From assembly GCF_030463565.1 (NCBI RefSeq), contig NC_134643.1:125408309-125472308 (forward strand): a DNA stretch of 64,000 bases. The letters run 5' to 3'. The notes beneath the pieces are model-generated. The model was given only the letters and a program-made list of their open reading frames with translations, did no database searches and was not told where the DNA came from. Positions 34,801-61,900 of this stretch are shown in pieces (position 1 is the first letter of the stretch; each line of letters begins with the position of its first letter). The DNA is from Pelecanus crispus. Lineage: Eukaryota > Chordata > Aves > Pelecaniformes > Pelecanidae. A program made the translations under genes and the position numbers.

Positions 34801-36210
34801 TTCAAGTAAACTGAGAAGAAATTATAGCCGTCAGTTAGGGTCAGACACATTCAAGACTTTCTGCAGTGAGCAAAATTAACAGATACTGTGAAAAAAACTC
34901 ACCAGAGGTAAAAAACAAAGCAAATGGAAGTTACGGAAGCATCACACCTGCATGTTCTCTGTAGTATGATTCCACTGTAGGGTGACTACAATATGACCAC
35001 AAATGTTGTCACACAAATATTTGCAAAGTGAGAACAACCATTACATTACTATTTTATTTTGCCAGAATAGAACAAGAGGATGTAAAAGAAATGGGAAAAT
35101 ACCTTCCTGTAAAAGCTGACAAAAATACTGTAAAATCTATACATGTCTATATAGGGTGAAAATGTAGGTTATAATTGTGTTCCTGGGAAATTGATCATTT
35201 CAAGTAGCCATGAACAAGCAAAAGTATCCACTTAAAATATCCAACACAGCTAGTAGCCAATAATGATTCTTCTGCTAAATATATTTTTAAAATATGGTTA
35301 TTCTTTCTGGTCTGCTAGTTTCATGCCAGTATGACTTCTTGACAGCAGCATATAACTCATATAATAGAAGAGATAATCAGTGGTTCCTCTCTTTTTTTGT
35401 TTGACTTGCATCTTCTAGATTTGGTAGACCTAGATGAAATTTTGAAGCTCAGCAGGAAAAGGGTCACTGGTTTTACACGCATTTTTTGATGTGGCATGGT
35501 GGGATTTAAGAATGTATGGGTCTAGATATGAAAACATTGCAGACATGAAAAGATTCTTCACTTTTAACATTTATGTAAAGGGAATATATTTGTGCTATAG
35601 GGTCATTCCGTTGAAGCACAAACTTAATTTTACATGATACACCATGACTAAGCTGGCCAAAACATGGCTTTTTTGTCAAAACTGACACTTTCGTGAGGAC
35701 ATATAATTTTTTAATAACTTTCCTCAGGAAAGGCTTTTTCAGACTCATCATGTCATGCATGGTCAAAGCCAGAAATTGCAGTATATGTGGGAGAGCCATT
35801 TTCAAGTCCTCAGATTAAAACTGAGGAATAAGGATTGCAAAGATGCTCCCACATCTCAGGTGATTATCCTGCCTCTTGGATCGCTGAGTATTGTGGGATA
35901 ACATAATTGTGAATCCCTATCTCTCTTCCCTCCCTTTCCTAGTGTTTGAAACATGATTTATTATTTTTCTTCACTGAAAAACTGTTTCCCCTGTCTTCCT
36001 AATTACAGAAAAAAACCCAAAGAAAGTGAACAGCATATTTCTCAAGGAGTCTCATTTTACTACTACCAGGAAAAAAAGTACCTTTTTTATCATCTTGGGG
36101 GAAGATATGCTGTCCTTTTTTCTTCTTTTCGTCTTTTTCCTGTGTTTTCTGCTCTTCAGTTCCTGCTATTTCTAAATGTTTGCTGCTTCTAGCTGTTTCA
36201 GAGCAAGTCA
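22312..36210 (-). CDS. LCA5L: LCA5L, lebercilin-like ciliary coiled-coil protein (7 exons joined; N-terminus uncertain)
   Basis: Minus-strand exons in order: 36210-36082 (tentative), 32890-32376, 30863-30726, 28776-28707, 25120-25011, 24711-24579 and 22892-22312. All six junctions keep phase. The lebercilin domain begins in the 32 kb exon with [20 protein letters not shown] (human LCA5L has [20 protein letters not shown]) and runs through ENSESNLPDLLASH, LRKLLRMSQEDERN and LSEDKALAEREELGHRLS, then SLEKQLKLNNSTFGRQLA and EKDRQLYVKNIYANRM: a long coiled coil of roughly 250 residues. The C-terminal exon holds FSEATENLHHGLP, FGIYEPPFGK and NSLMKELFGPG, diagnostic for lebercilins. Paralogue LCA5 acts at the ciliary axoneme and in intraflagellar transport; LCA5L is presumed ciliary. 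The joined frame gives just over 510 codons downstream of the first junction; the human protein is 670, with a longer C-terminus. Confidence 0.9.
22893..24578 (-). other. LCA5L last intron
   Basis: Contains a degraded MIR-like fragment at about 23775-23940 (listed separately); otherwise nothing recognised. A plus-strand open frame near 24050-24260 has no family likeness. Confidence 0.6.
23775..23940 (+). repeat. degraded MIR/CORE-SINE-like fragment
   Basis: The order 'agctctgctactgatc', 'gtaagtgacctcaacaac', 'tttcacctctgta' and later 'cattcagatcttgg' follows the core of reptile-type MIR SINEs. Divergence is high. Confidence 0.45.
24579..24711 (-). CDS. LCA5L: LCA5L internal exon (Lys-rich)
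   Basis: Acceptor TTGTAG, donor GTATAT. Reads EKKFSEDKNQKAKANETYTD and on to ETFSRTRR. Low similarity to mammals, but position, strand and both phases fit. Confidence 0.8.
25011..25120 (-). CDS. LCA5L: LCA5L internal exon
   Basis: Acceptor TTCAACAG, donor GTATGA. Reads (G)HSINRSVQVDKQRFRSLLLS and on to SPIRLTK; SVQVDK matches human KSVQADRK at the same place. Confidence 0.87.
25121..28706 (-). other. LCA5L intron between the 28.7 kb and 25.1 kb exons
   Basis: About 3.6 kb. It holds a minus-strand open frame at 26821-27204 of unknown meaning and an inverted repeat at 27485-27615. No interspersed repeat could be named. Confidence 0.6.
27485..27615. repeat. short inverted repeat (12-bp arms, about 107-bp loop)
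   Basis: ATTTGAGATGCC at 27485-27496 is the exact reverse complement of GGCATCTCAAAT at 27604-27615. The interior is not obviously self-complementary. It could be the end remnant of a small non-autonomous element or chance. Confidence 0.55.
28707..28776 (-). CDS. LCA5L: LCA5L internal exon, end of coiled coil
   Basis: Acceptor TTCTTAG, donor GTGATT. Reads EKDRQLYVKNIYANRMPKIP, matching the lebercilin KEKDRELEIKNIYSHR block. Confidence 0.94.
28777..32375 (-). other. LCA5L introns flanking the 30.8 kb exon
   Basis: AT-rich introns of about 1.9 and 1.5 kb with T runs near 29060. No named repeat seen. Confidence 0.6.
30726..30863 (-). CDS. LCA5L: LCA5L internal exon, coiled coil
   Basis: Acceptor TTTCAAG and donor GTATTC; 46 codons, phase 0 at both ends. 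Reads SLEKQLKLNNSTFGRQLANE and on to MEINSLHQKIK, the second half of the lebercilin domain. Confidence 0.94.
32376..32890 (-). CDS. LCA5L: LCA5L large exon, start of lebercilin domain
   Basis: Donor GTAATA after 32376; best acceptor is GAATGCAG ending at 32891, which leaves two bases completing a split GGA codon. Reads GKKLPVEKIPYQNSSFLSLR, then [17 protein letters not shown] through VNDERIQ. The open frame continues upstream to an ATG at 32918; a start there cannot be excluded for a short isoform. Confidence 0.92.
32891..36081 (-). other. LCA5L intron upstream of the 32 kb exon
   Basis: About 3.2 kb. Includes an imperfect tandem duplication at 33683-33770 and a GC-richer block at about 34000-34650. 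The open frames of that block on both strands look like compositional shadows. Confidence 0.55.
33683..33770. repeat. imperfect tandem duplication, 44-bp unit, two copies
   Basis: Copies start with CTTTATGG at 33683 and 33727 and share the order GCATNCTAAGTG, ATTACT and CATTT with scattered substitutions. Confidence 0.7.
36082..36210 (-). CDS. LCA5L: LCA5L upstream coding exon (tentative 5' boundary)
   Basis: The frame TCSETARSSKHLEIAGTEEQ then a lysine-rich run ends QDDKK(G) at donor GTACTT (36081-36076). Its phase matches the 32 kb exon exactly, and human LCA5L has CDCSEKA followed by a lysine-rich KEKEKKK at the same distance from the lebercilin domain. The start is uncertain: 36210 is a possible acceptor (TTTGTCAG), but immediately upstream a different frame reads DSEGFVSD, like human DYSEDFLCD. 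See findings. Confidence 0.55.
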
Positions 36211-36359
36211 CTGACAAAGCCCTCAGAATCGTTAGCGTTGAGAATTTTCGCTTCTGTAACCTCTACTGTGTCGCCTACAATCATTACCTCTGCTACAGCT
36301 GCTGCTTCTGGTACTTCTGTGCTTTGGGGAATCTTTAGTATCCCTGCTTTTTGTGCCAT
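36198..36359 (-). CDS. 53-codon open frame, possible original 5' end of LCA5L
   Basis: ATG at 36359-36357 opens MAQKAGILKIPQSTEVPEAA and ends NDSEGFVSDLL at TGA (36200-36198). Apart from the last ten residues it does not resemble human LCA5L. It overlaps the next exon frame by a few bases in another reading frame. It may be LCA5L coding sequence with a one-base discontinuity, or chance. Confidence 0.3.
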   Translation of the reverse strand: MAQKAGILKIPQSTEVPEAAAVAEVMIVGDTVEVTEAKILNANDSEGFVSDLL

Positions 36360-39300
36360 GTTCTCACTTACTATCTTCTGTTACTAAAATATGGAGGAAA
36401 CAATCATCTGAGTTCACCACTGTGTTAGGGTATGAAGACGTAAAAGTTGACCTCCGTAACCTATCAGTAATCAGAATATCACTGAGTTGTTTACAGTTAA
36501 CATAAACAATACTAAACACTATTCACCTATATTAAACAATGGTAAGAAATTATAACTTACCTTTAAAAAAACCCAGTCATTACTCTTTAACCCATTATAT
36601 AATTGTGTGGTCTGTAGTAAGCAGGTAAGTTTGTTTCCAGAATGAACTGCAATATAAAATACACTAGTGTTTATCTCAGAATTTACTATGATACTGGCAT
36701 GTGTTTTCTAAAGATCTACAAGGTACTACCATTTAAATGCAAATAGATACCATGGTTTGTTTCCTGTAATGTATAAATTTTCTCCATAATTAATGTAATT
36801 TAGAAGAAGTGTAACTGTATTTATGCTCAATACCTACCAAGTGCTGTAATATTAAAAAAATAATTGTTCAAGTCTCTAGAAACTAGATATTTCTAACTGT
36901 GTTTTTATGGTATTTTTACCTTTCCATTCATGTTATAAAAATACTATTTAACCATATTTTTCAATAATTAGATCACAAATCAAGTCACAAAATTAACTTA
37001 TGCATGAAAATAGAAAAAAAAATCTTCGCTGCCACATTAACATTATAGGTAGACAATACAGTGGCACCTAAAGCTGCACAACAGAGTATCTGACTTAGAG
37101 ACTGAAATAAAGGTTTTCTTAAACTTTTGGGATGTTGTTTATTTATTTTCAGATCAGAATTGTTTGCAAAACCAAAAAAGCTTGCTAAATAAAACCTCAC
37201 AATGTAATAAAAGTGTCTCTGCATAATTTCAAAAGAAAACATTAGGGAAAACGTCAGTGTTTTTTAAATGAAAACAATTTCTTCACAGTCTAACAGTGCT
37301 TAACACCTTTGTTTGCTTTTGAAAATGTTGCAAGACACTTATCTCCATGTCTATGCACCCATATAGCTTGGAAAATACCACCTGCAATGCACTGTTGTTG
37401 TCAGAGATATGGTTCTCTGATGGGATGATAATCTAATTTTGTTTGATCGGGTTCTAAGTAATGTTGCTGCTTCCTCTGGAACTGTCTTTTCTCAGTCGTC
37501 CAATCTTAAACCAAAATGAACTCTCCTAACGGTCTGGCTTTTTAAAAAAACATATAGTTAGCATAAAATATAGAATGCTGACTAATTTTCTATGTCTTTG
37601 TGAATACAAAGACATGCACCTCAATTTTTTTCCCTACTGAGGCTACTGGAGAGTAGAAGAACAGATTATTTCATACTCCTGGCAGCATTATTTAAACACT
37701 GTGGTTCTGGTAAAAATTATTTCTTGGGATACAGTTCAATCCACTTCATTTTCTTAATATCACATGAAGACTACTCAGACCATAGTTTTATAGATGCAGA
37801 ATTCTACCCAGTAGTAGACTAAGTTGTATATTTGGGGGAGTCTAAAAGGGGCATAGCAATTATGTAAGAGAAATTTGAGGGGGGCTAAAATGGTATTTCA
37901 GTTCAGATGGATTTTAACAAGTAGCCCTCACTAAAAAAAAGATAAGATATTTTTAGAACATTCTAACTCCTTTGTTGGCATTTTTGCTTTGTGGTGGCAT
38001 TTTATTTTACATTAAATTAAATTTCTTAAAGGGGAGAGGGGAATCACATAACTCCCAAAGAAAATTGAAAAGTGTAATTTAAGATTGCACAAAATGTTCT
38101 AGGTTGAATCAAAACAGTTTTATTAGTCTTCATTCCCTTAATGAACGACTCCTCTTTGCGGAAGACTGAGGAATGCCCAGGGTCCTACTAAATTTGAGCC
38201 AGTGCAATAATCCCTGAGATGAGAACTCACATTTTAAGATGAGTATTAGGCAAAGGACAGCTTGGTACATAGATTTGTATTTCCATTTAAATTTGATTTG
38301 GCACTGTCAACACTTTCTGGCCAAATTGTCTTTAAATCAAATTAGCTTAAATTAAACTTAAAACTACTGCTTTAATTTGTTTTGATGAGAAGTTGGGGCT
38401 GAACCTCACCATCCAGCTTCAAGAGCAGATGTTGGGAAGTAAATAAAATGGAAAAGGAGAATAAAAGACAGAAAAACAAAAAGTGAAGGACAAGAAACAG
38501 AGAAATGAAATGGTAGATATTACTATAGAAATGAAGAAACAAAAGCAGTAGCTGAAGGGGGACTGAAATGGACAAACACTAGGAGAACGTATGTTGAAGG
38601 AAGAGATGCAGGAACAACAATAATTAGGGCCAAATCTATCTGTCAAAGATGAAAATGCCATTTCAAGCATCCAGAAACTGCAAAACTGTCACGGGGAAGA
38701 ATTAATTGTAGTCTGTGTGCAAAAACAAAGTAAATGAAGGGGGAGTCCTGGTGGGAGAACACTGTCTGACTTCCCAGACCAGCAAGGTGCAGCAATCTCT
38801 TGGCCTCACAGCCGAGCCCTGAGCCCCAGGGGAACCAAGCTGGGTGCCAGGGCCCACCTGCTCACGCAGGAAGGGCGAGAGCATAGCCAGGGCCCTCAGA
38901 CCTGCCTCCAGGCTCCTCCAAGGGCCCCAAACAGCTCCCTGGTGCGGTCCACACAAACCAGAGCTCCCCCACCACCCTCACGAGCGCAGGGTTCCCCAGG
39001 GTGCTGGTGGGGTCCAGCCGCCACCCTGTTCTCCCCAACCGCCTCAGAGGCCTCAAAACCCTGCAGCCCCCCACCCCAATGCCGTGGCAGCCCCCCCCCC
39101 CCCGACACCCTGACAGTCAGTGCCCCTCCCCAACAACCAACTCAGCACCTCCACACCCAGCCCCAGGCCCTGACAGCCACCTCGAGGCCCTGGCACTCAG
39201 CCCCCCGCCCTGCCACCTAGCCCGACACCGCCCTGCTCTGCTCTCCCTGCCCAGCGCGGGAAAGCAGCCCCTCGCCACAGGGCTCCCCCAGGCATGGGAT

Positions 39301-39400
39301 CCCACCTTCCCCTCAGTAAATCTCCTCCACCCCTCCCCACCTCCACCCTGCCCCGGCCCCACTGCCCACGACGGCGTGCCCCGTCCCCTCCCGGCCTCCC
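36360..39400 (-). other. 5' region of LCA5L, probably an intron in the untranslated leader
   Basis: AT-rich up to about 38700, then rising to C-rich promoter sequence. No coding exon recognised. The minus-strand open frames near 38400-38670 are low-complexity. Confidence 0.5.
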
Positions 39401-39453
39401 GAGCGTCTCCCCCGCCGCCATTACCGGCCTCCTCGGCCGACAGGCGCGTCGCC

Positions 39454-39467
39454 GTTGCCATGGGGAC
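39454..39467. promoter_or_regulatory. RFX X-box-like site
   Basis: GTTGCCATGGGGAC: a perfect left half GTTGCC, a 2-bp spacer AT, and an imperfect right half (consensus GGYAAC). X-boxes are characteristic of ciliary gene promoters, and LCA5L is a lebercilin relative. Confidence 0.6.
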
Positions 39468-39480
39468 GGGCGGCGGCCGC

Positions 39481-39502
39481 GGGGCACCCTGGGAGCTGTA
39501 GT
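39481..39502 (-). promoter_or_regulatory. ZNF143/SBS-like promoter element
   Basis: On the minus strand the sequence begins ACTACAGCTCCCAGGGTGCC, close to the ACTACAATTCCCAGAATGC element bound by ZNF143 near many vertebrate start sites. Confidence 0.65.
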
Positions 39503-39830
39503 CGCAAGCCGGGGCCGCCGCCTCGCTCGCCCGCCCGCGCCCTTCCCCTCCGCCCCCTTCCCTCGCCCCGCACCCTGCAGAGACGGCTGCCTGTCTGTTT
39601 CCACCCTTTTACTTCTGTGCCCCACCGGGGTGCTAATGGGCATTTGACGATGCGGCGTGCAGGCAGGCGGTCCGCCTGCGCCATGAGCTGTAGGCCGCAG
39701 AGCCTCATGGTGGCCGTGGAGGCCCGCCGTGTCCCGTCCTGCCCCGTCGTGTGGTGTGATGTGGTGCGGCGTGGCGCGGTGCGCGCCCTCAGAGCGCGCA
39801 GCCCAAACCCAGCAGGCTCCAAACTCACGG

Positions 39831-41700
39831 TCATGGGTTTACACAAAACGTTTTTATGCTGAAAAAGGGGAAAAAAAATCCCATAGGAGGGAAAGCGGCT
39901 GGAGCAATATTTTTCTTCAAGGCTGGACACAAGGGGAGTTGTGCCCTGAAGGCCTCACCGGCCAAGCCCTAGGTGGGCCGAGGCTTTGGGCCGCATCCTG
40001 TTTTTTCCCTGTGTAGTTCAGTGTGCATTTCAGGTGCGAAGTAGAACAGGAGAGAGAGTTAATTGGCAATTTTGTCCCAGGCCTGACCGTGGACGTTTGA
40101 TGGTGCAAACATTTACCGCTTTGAGTATTAATTATTAGTATTGCCATACTTGCAAGGCTTATCAGTGCGCTTTGAACCCAATGACCACTGCATCCTCAGT
40201 GTGCACTTCTTCAGAGCACTAGTAACCAAATAAATTAATTTGGAAACAGTATGTTCCAAATGGCCAGTCATTTCCATTGAATTTACTAGGCTATACTTAC
40301 ATACAAAATCTCCCAAGAAACAAGCATGTGTAGCAACTTCTGGCAATAATTTAAGGTTTTGCACTAAGGTGGTGGGTTTTTGTTTGTTTTACAGGAAAAT
40401 ACTTTGAAAATACCCGATTCTAACAGGCTTTTCTTTTTGTTGGACCTCCTGTTGCCTCTCAAAAGAAGAAAGAAATGACAGATGGTGAGCTGCAGTAAAC
40501 AGTGCAAACTATCCATACTGTTACTTTTAGTTTTCAGTGAGGTTTTTCAGGATCCCGCTTCCATACATGGAGTACTGCATTTCCAGCTTCACATAGTGGT
40601 TTGCACAGACAAAAAACTTACTTTCAAGAGCATCTTTACTATTGTACATTCAGTTCTATCTAATCAATCCCGGAAAGAAAGTATTATATTCCATTTTAAG
40701 TATTTTCAGGATTGGGCACTGCTATATTCAGTCTTAACATTTGATATGTGTGTAAGCAGTTTCTAAAACCTAAGCCAGTTTCACCTCTGACATTGGGTCA
40801 GCTTTACTGAGCTCAGTGGCATGTTGCTCACTTACAGCAGAAACAAACTTGGCCCTTAAAATTTGAAAGTAATCTCTTATCATTTAACATTCTTAAAATA
40901 CCTCTCATGCTCAGAGACCTCCTTGAGGAAATACACGCAGGCAACCACTGAATTGTGACCACCTCTGGGGTAGAAGGTGACAACCAGATGGAAAAACAGC
41001 ATCCTGGAGAACACAGTAGAATGGGTTATTTTTTGCTGAGTATTCTGGACATTCTCTTACACCTTGTGCCCTGGCAGTTTTCACTGGTGATGCAAAAAGA
41101 AGGAGAAAATACAACAATACGTTCTGGATACATCGAATCAGCCAAATCACCCTCCCCAGTATCAGGAAATGTACTGACATATATTTATTTCAGAGAAGTC
41201 CCTGAGCGCTGCAGTGTGGATGATGATTTGAATTCTTTGAAGCTGAGAGCGTTTGTAACCGAGGCTTATTTCAATATGATCTCTGCTATAATTACTCCTG
41301 CATCTATGCTTCCCTTGCCCTCCCCTTCCTCCTTCCCCTTTTATAATGTAAAATTTGCAGCTACAGCTCCGAAGCGTCCTTGTTGTGGTCAGGGAGAGGG
41401 CACAAGCCCTTTTATGCAGGAGGTAGCAGTGACAGTGCTCATGCAAAGGTAAACATTACCCAACAGCTTTGTGATTGCCCCCAGCACTAAGTTGCCTGCT
41501 CCCTGTCCCTTCTCCCTTTTCCCTTCCCCCTCTCCCAAATATTTCTCCAGCCCTGTCTCATTGGTGCACTACTCTCCTTTGCCTTTTTTGGACTGCCACC
41601 CTGTCAATCTAATGCAATAAGGCCAGGGGCAGGTGCAAACCCCTTGCTATGGCTCCTCTTACTAACCAATCCTCTACTGGCCTCTCGTCCCAAAATACCT
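39831..41700. other. intergenic region between the LCA5L promoter and SH3BGR
   Basis: No recognisable exon or named repeat. Open frames are short and unsupported. Confidence 0.55.
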
Positions 41701-41893
41701 AAGAGCCAATGGAGTGGGAAAACCCGGGAGCCCGGGGAGAGGGAGAGGCCAAAGCTGCTGGACTGCTGTGGCGGGGCATCCATTTAAGACTCGGCTTAGC
41801 CCAGGAGCTGCCGAGCACTTGGATTCCTCTTGGGACTGTGGTGACTTGTGGATAGCAGGCGTGCTCTGCTGATTCATTTTCATCACTGTCAAC
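41701..41893 (+). promoter_or_regulatory. SH3BGR: SH3BGR proximal promoter and 5' UTR
   Basis: A moderately GC-rich block directly upstream of the SH3BGR ATG includes CCAAT (about 41707), GC-rich CCCGGGAGCCCGGGG and a TATA-like TTTAAG at 41783-41788, placing a likely start site near 41810. The SH3BGR gene is expressed mainly in heart and skeletal muscle, for which a TATA-like promoter would be unsurprising. Confidence 0.5.
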
Positions 41894-58600
<16,707 letters not shown>

Positions 58601-58604
58601 CCTG

Positions 58605-58785
58605 GAGCATGAGACCTGCCTTCTGGTCCAACTCTGCTGCCAACTCAACTGTGTAGCAACTTTGAGTGAAACACTGTTGTAAATGTCTCTATTCTTCCTC
58701 TTCTGTAAAAGCAGGGAGAAAAAGGAGCCTTTGCTAAGTGCTTTGAGAGCTACAGATGAAGAGATACCCAGGGGAGAGGCACAGT
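58605..58785 (+). repeat. MIR/CORE-SINE-like copy 1
   Basis: The succession 'gagcatgagacctgc', 'ccaactctgctgccaac', 'ctcttctgtaaaagcagg' and 'agtgctttgagagctacaga' matches the order of landmarks in sauropsid MIR-type SINEs, including the 3' 'gctttgaga..ta.agatga' end. Confidence 0.7.
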
Positions 58786-58796
58786 TGCTATAAATG

Positions 58797-58990
58797 TCTT
58801 TGACACTGAGTCTCTGTGTGATAAGGAGCAAGTGATTTAAACTTTCTGCTTTAGCTGTGCCATCTCCCACCAAGGGAAATAAAAATTACTTGCCTACCTC
58901 ACAAGGGTCTTGTGAGAATTCATTTAATTAACATCCACAAAGCCATGAAAGGCTTAAAGGACTGCAGGTATTATGTATTAGAATCATTAT
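58797..58990 (+). repeat. MIR/CORE-SINE-like copy 2
   Basis: Landmarks CTGTGTGATAAGGAGCAAGT, TTACTTGCCTACCTCACAAG, GGGTCTTGTGAGAATTCATT and a tail 'ggtattatgtattaga' again follow the MIR order, in the same orientation and directly behind the first copy. Confidence 0.75.
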
Positions 58991-61900
58991 AAAAGATATG
59001 TGGAGAATCAATGAGATAAAGAAAATTGCATTTTTCCATCTTCCCACTTCATATATTATCTGCTCTTTCATGCAAGGTTCTGTTAGATAGCATGTCTATG
59101 AAGCAAAGTAGCAATTTTTTAGAATTCATTCATTCCCAGCTGTCAGCAGAGGCTATTACAGTTTCTGCTTCGTGACAACTTTGTAAATGTTGAAAATAGT
59201 ATGTTTGGTACATTCTGCTGGGCAGATAAGCGTTAGTGCTATTGGTAGCAAGCAACTATGGTTTATGCTGATTAACTGCTGCATTGGTGGTGGTGGCAAT
59301 TGTTTCAGTCCAGCAAGTGGAAATAAGTGAGAGTGTTTTTAAAAAATCCATGTAAAGAGTGGAAGTATATTTACATTGTCTCCCTTTTAGAATCTGTTCC
59401 TGCATTTGAGAGACATGTATACAAGTGTTTTAGCATTTATTGCGGAGGTGTTTCTCAGCATCTTTACTGCATGACAGTCTGGCTGTGCTTTGTCATCCAA
59501 ATAACCTTGCTGCACTGCTTCTGCTTTCCTTTCATTAGGCTGTCAACTCAACCTTAGCATGAAGTACAATGGATGGCTTGTGATACTGATTTCCAGCAGC
59601 ATAAATCTGGAATAATAAGTCAGGTGTGGAAGAGGTGGTGATGATGACACATATGACAGGGTTTCCTACTAATATCTTCTTAAATAATTGTATTTTTTTT
59701 TCTGGAATATGGTCATAATTTACAAAAGAAGCAAACTATAAAGCATGGAAACGCCACAAAACAGTCAGTAAGCATTCGCTTTCTAGGAGTTTTTACCTCA
59801 CTGAGACATTACAAAGATTAATGAGGCTGATACATGTTTTATACTCTTGCCTCAGAAGATTCTCTTTCCTGTTCCATCCATCTTTTCCACCATCTTTTGG
59901 TGCATATTGCACCAGCAGCAGAGAAACTCTTTAATGACCATGATGCTGTTTCACAACACAGTCCACTAGGATTGTGACCCAGGACTGTTCTGAGCCTATT
60001 TTCTAGAGCAAATGGAGGAACTTTTTGCTATTCCCTCAACAAATTATAACTTCACAGCAAAATACTTGTAGTTAAATTCTTTTGCCACATCAGCCTGCTG
60101 AGTGCAAAATACATGTTTCAGTCCTGCATATTCTCATTTTTGTAGCCCTGACTTCTCTCTGGGTTAGGTGGCTACAACTTGTCACCAGACCTACTTGTCC
60201 AGCGTCTACATTGAAGTGTTACTGCTAGGCATTGGAGCTCTGATGGTGCTGGAGCTCTGATGGTGCCAGAGCCTAATGTGCAAGCTGATCTACAGTTACA
60301 GGGTGAGTCTGATATGTCTAGGACGCATCAAAGTTGTCACCAAGGTGTAGAATGAGTCTAAGACTCATGTAAAGAAGCTCTGAATACACACAGATATAAA
60401 GGAGATCCTTCTCAGATCTGCAGCAGACATGCAAAGTAGTATTTACACACTTCCTCTTACTTACAAAAAAGTTGTAATTGTTTCAGTAGGAAATAGCAAA
60501 ACAATGTCAAAGTTAACCAGGCTGGCTGGAAACAGACTGAGGGGCAGCTCCCTAAGCAGGCACCTACCCCTCCCTGCAGCCAGCTGAGTTCGGACCTCTG
60601 CTAAGGGTTCTGGTCAGGTCAGGTACCACTGTACAAATGGCCAGTTGCTGTGTCCATCGCCGTGTTCCCAGATGCAAGACAATCAAGTATTTAGATGCCT
60701 GGATGGCATATGGAAACTTCTGTGGATCTTGGTGGAAAGGGCAAAGCTCTAAATGCTAACTATTCGCTTAGATCACTGTGGGAGTCTGGCAAAGATCTTC
60801 AACTTTTTTTCCAGTATACCAAGTACGTTTTTATCCCTAAAGGGTGCTATGTGGCCATAAAACTCAGTGACATTACAGGAAATCAATACATATTTTTGGT
60901 ACTTCAGAAAGGGTCAATTAGCTCGCATCATCCTCTCTCTCCTGTTACCTCCCCATCACACAGGTTACCATGTTTTCTAAAGCATCATTTAACAGGGATG
61001 AGTGGCACAGTTTTATGTGCCTAAGAGAAGAAGCTGGCATAATGTTTGCGTTAACAAATTATTTAGTCTATTAATATGAAATACTTTCTCAGTTGAAGGA
61101 CTACCTGGCCTAGAATACTTCTAACTTCTAAACATGTTTCATGGCAGGCTAGGATTTAGAGGACAGCTGTGCTTTATGCCTGACCCAAAGATCACTGAAT
61201 TTAGTGGTAGATTTCTGAATGATCCCATTTAATCTTGGATTAGTGGCATGAACAGTGATGTGTCAATAGCATACATGTGTACATTTGAGCTATAATCAAT
61301 GTAGTTTGTATGTCTAGAGTCAGGTGTGTCAGTCTCAGCTGCCCCCAAAGTTGTGTACATTTCTTTTTAAAGCCCCCATCACTTTTATGCTTAGTCTGAG
61401 ACTATTCTCAATCTTCTCAAAAATGCTCTGAAATATTGGTAATGTGTGAACAGCCCATTAAAAGCTCCGTCTGCACCGCTTGTTTTCTAAAATGGCACAG
61501 GTGAATTGTTTTGTCAATGAGATGCCTGTTATTTAAACTAAGGTGACAAACAGTATGCTGTATTACTACACCTTCTGAGTGTCTTAGCAAGGGTTGAATG
61601 CAGGCAATTACTTGCTTTTTATTTTCAGGGACAATAACTTTTTTGAGAACTTTGTCAACAGCCATGGAATACTGCTTCTGTTTCCCAGAAGTCCAGAGAG
61701 TCAGTAGCTTGTAGCAAGGTCATTTAGGTTTGCAATTGCTTTGTGAACTCAGTGAAGCTGATTTATTGAGCTGAGGGTCTGTTTTCAAATCTTCTATATA
61801 CTTAAATCCTTAATCTTAGTATTCTTGGTCTTAATATCCATAACTTTGATATCCCAACATCTGTAGATACTTGAGCTTTAGTCTTTTAGTTGAAGAAGTC

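Larger units (their letters stand above)
39050..39830. promoter_or_regulatory. LCA5L: CpG-rich promoter, probably of LCA5L
   Basis: GC/CpG-rich block upstream of the LCA5L coding exons, with no other gene to claim it on the minus strand. It contains an X-box-like site (39454-39467) and a ZNF143/SBS-like site (39481-39502). A minus-strand candidate donor GTAATG at about 39426-39421 would end a short untranslated first exon. Divergent plus-strand transcription is possible. Confidence 0.65.

Noticed and set aside
38700-39930. Pro-rich and Arg-rich frames on both strands around the LCA5L promoter
   Set aside because: C-rich promoter sequence with few stops; no protein likeness.
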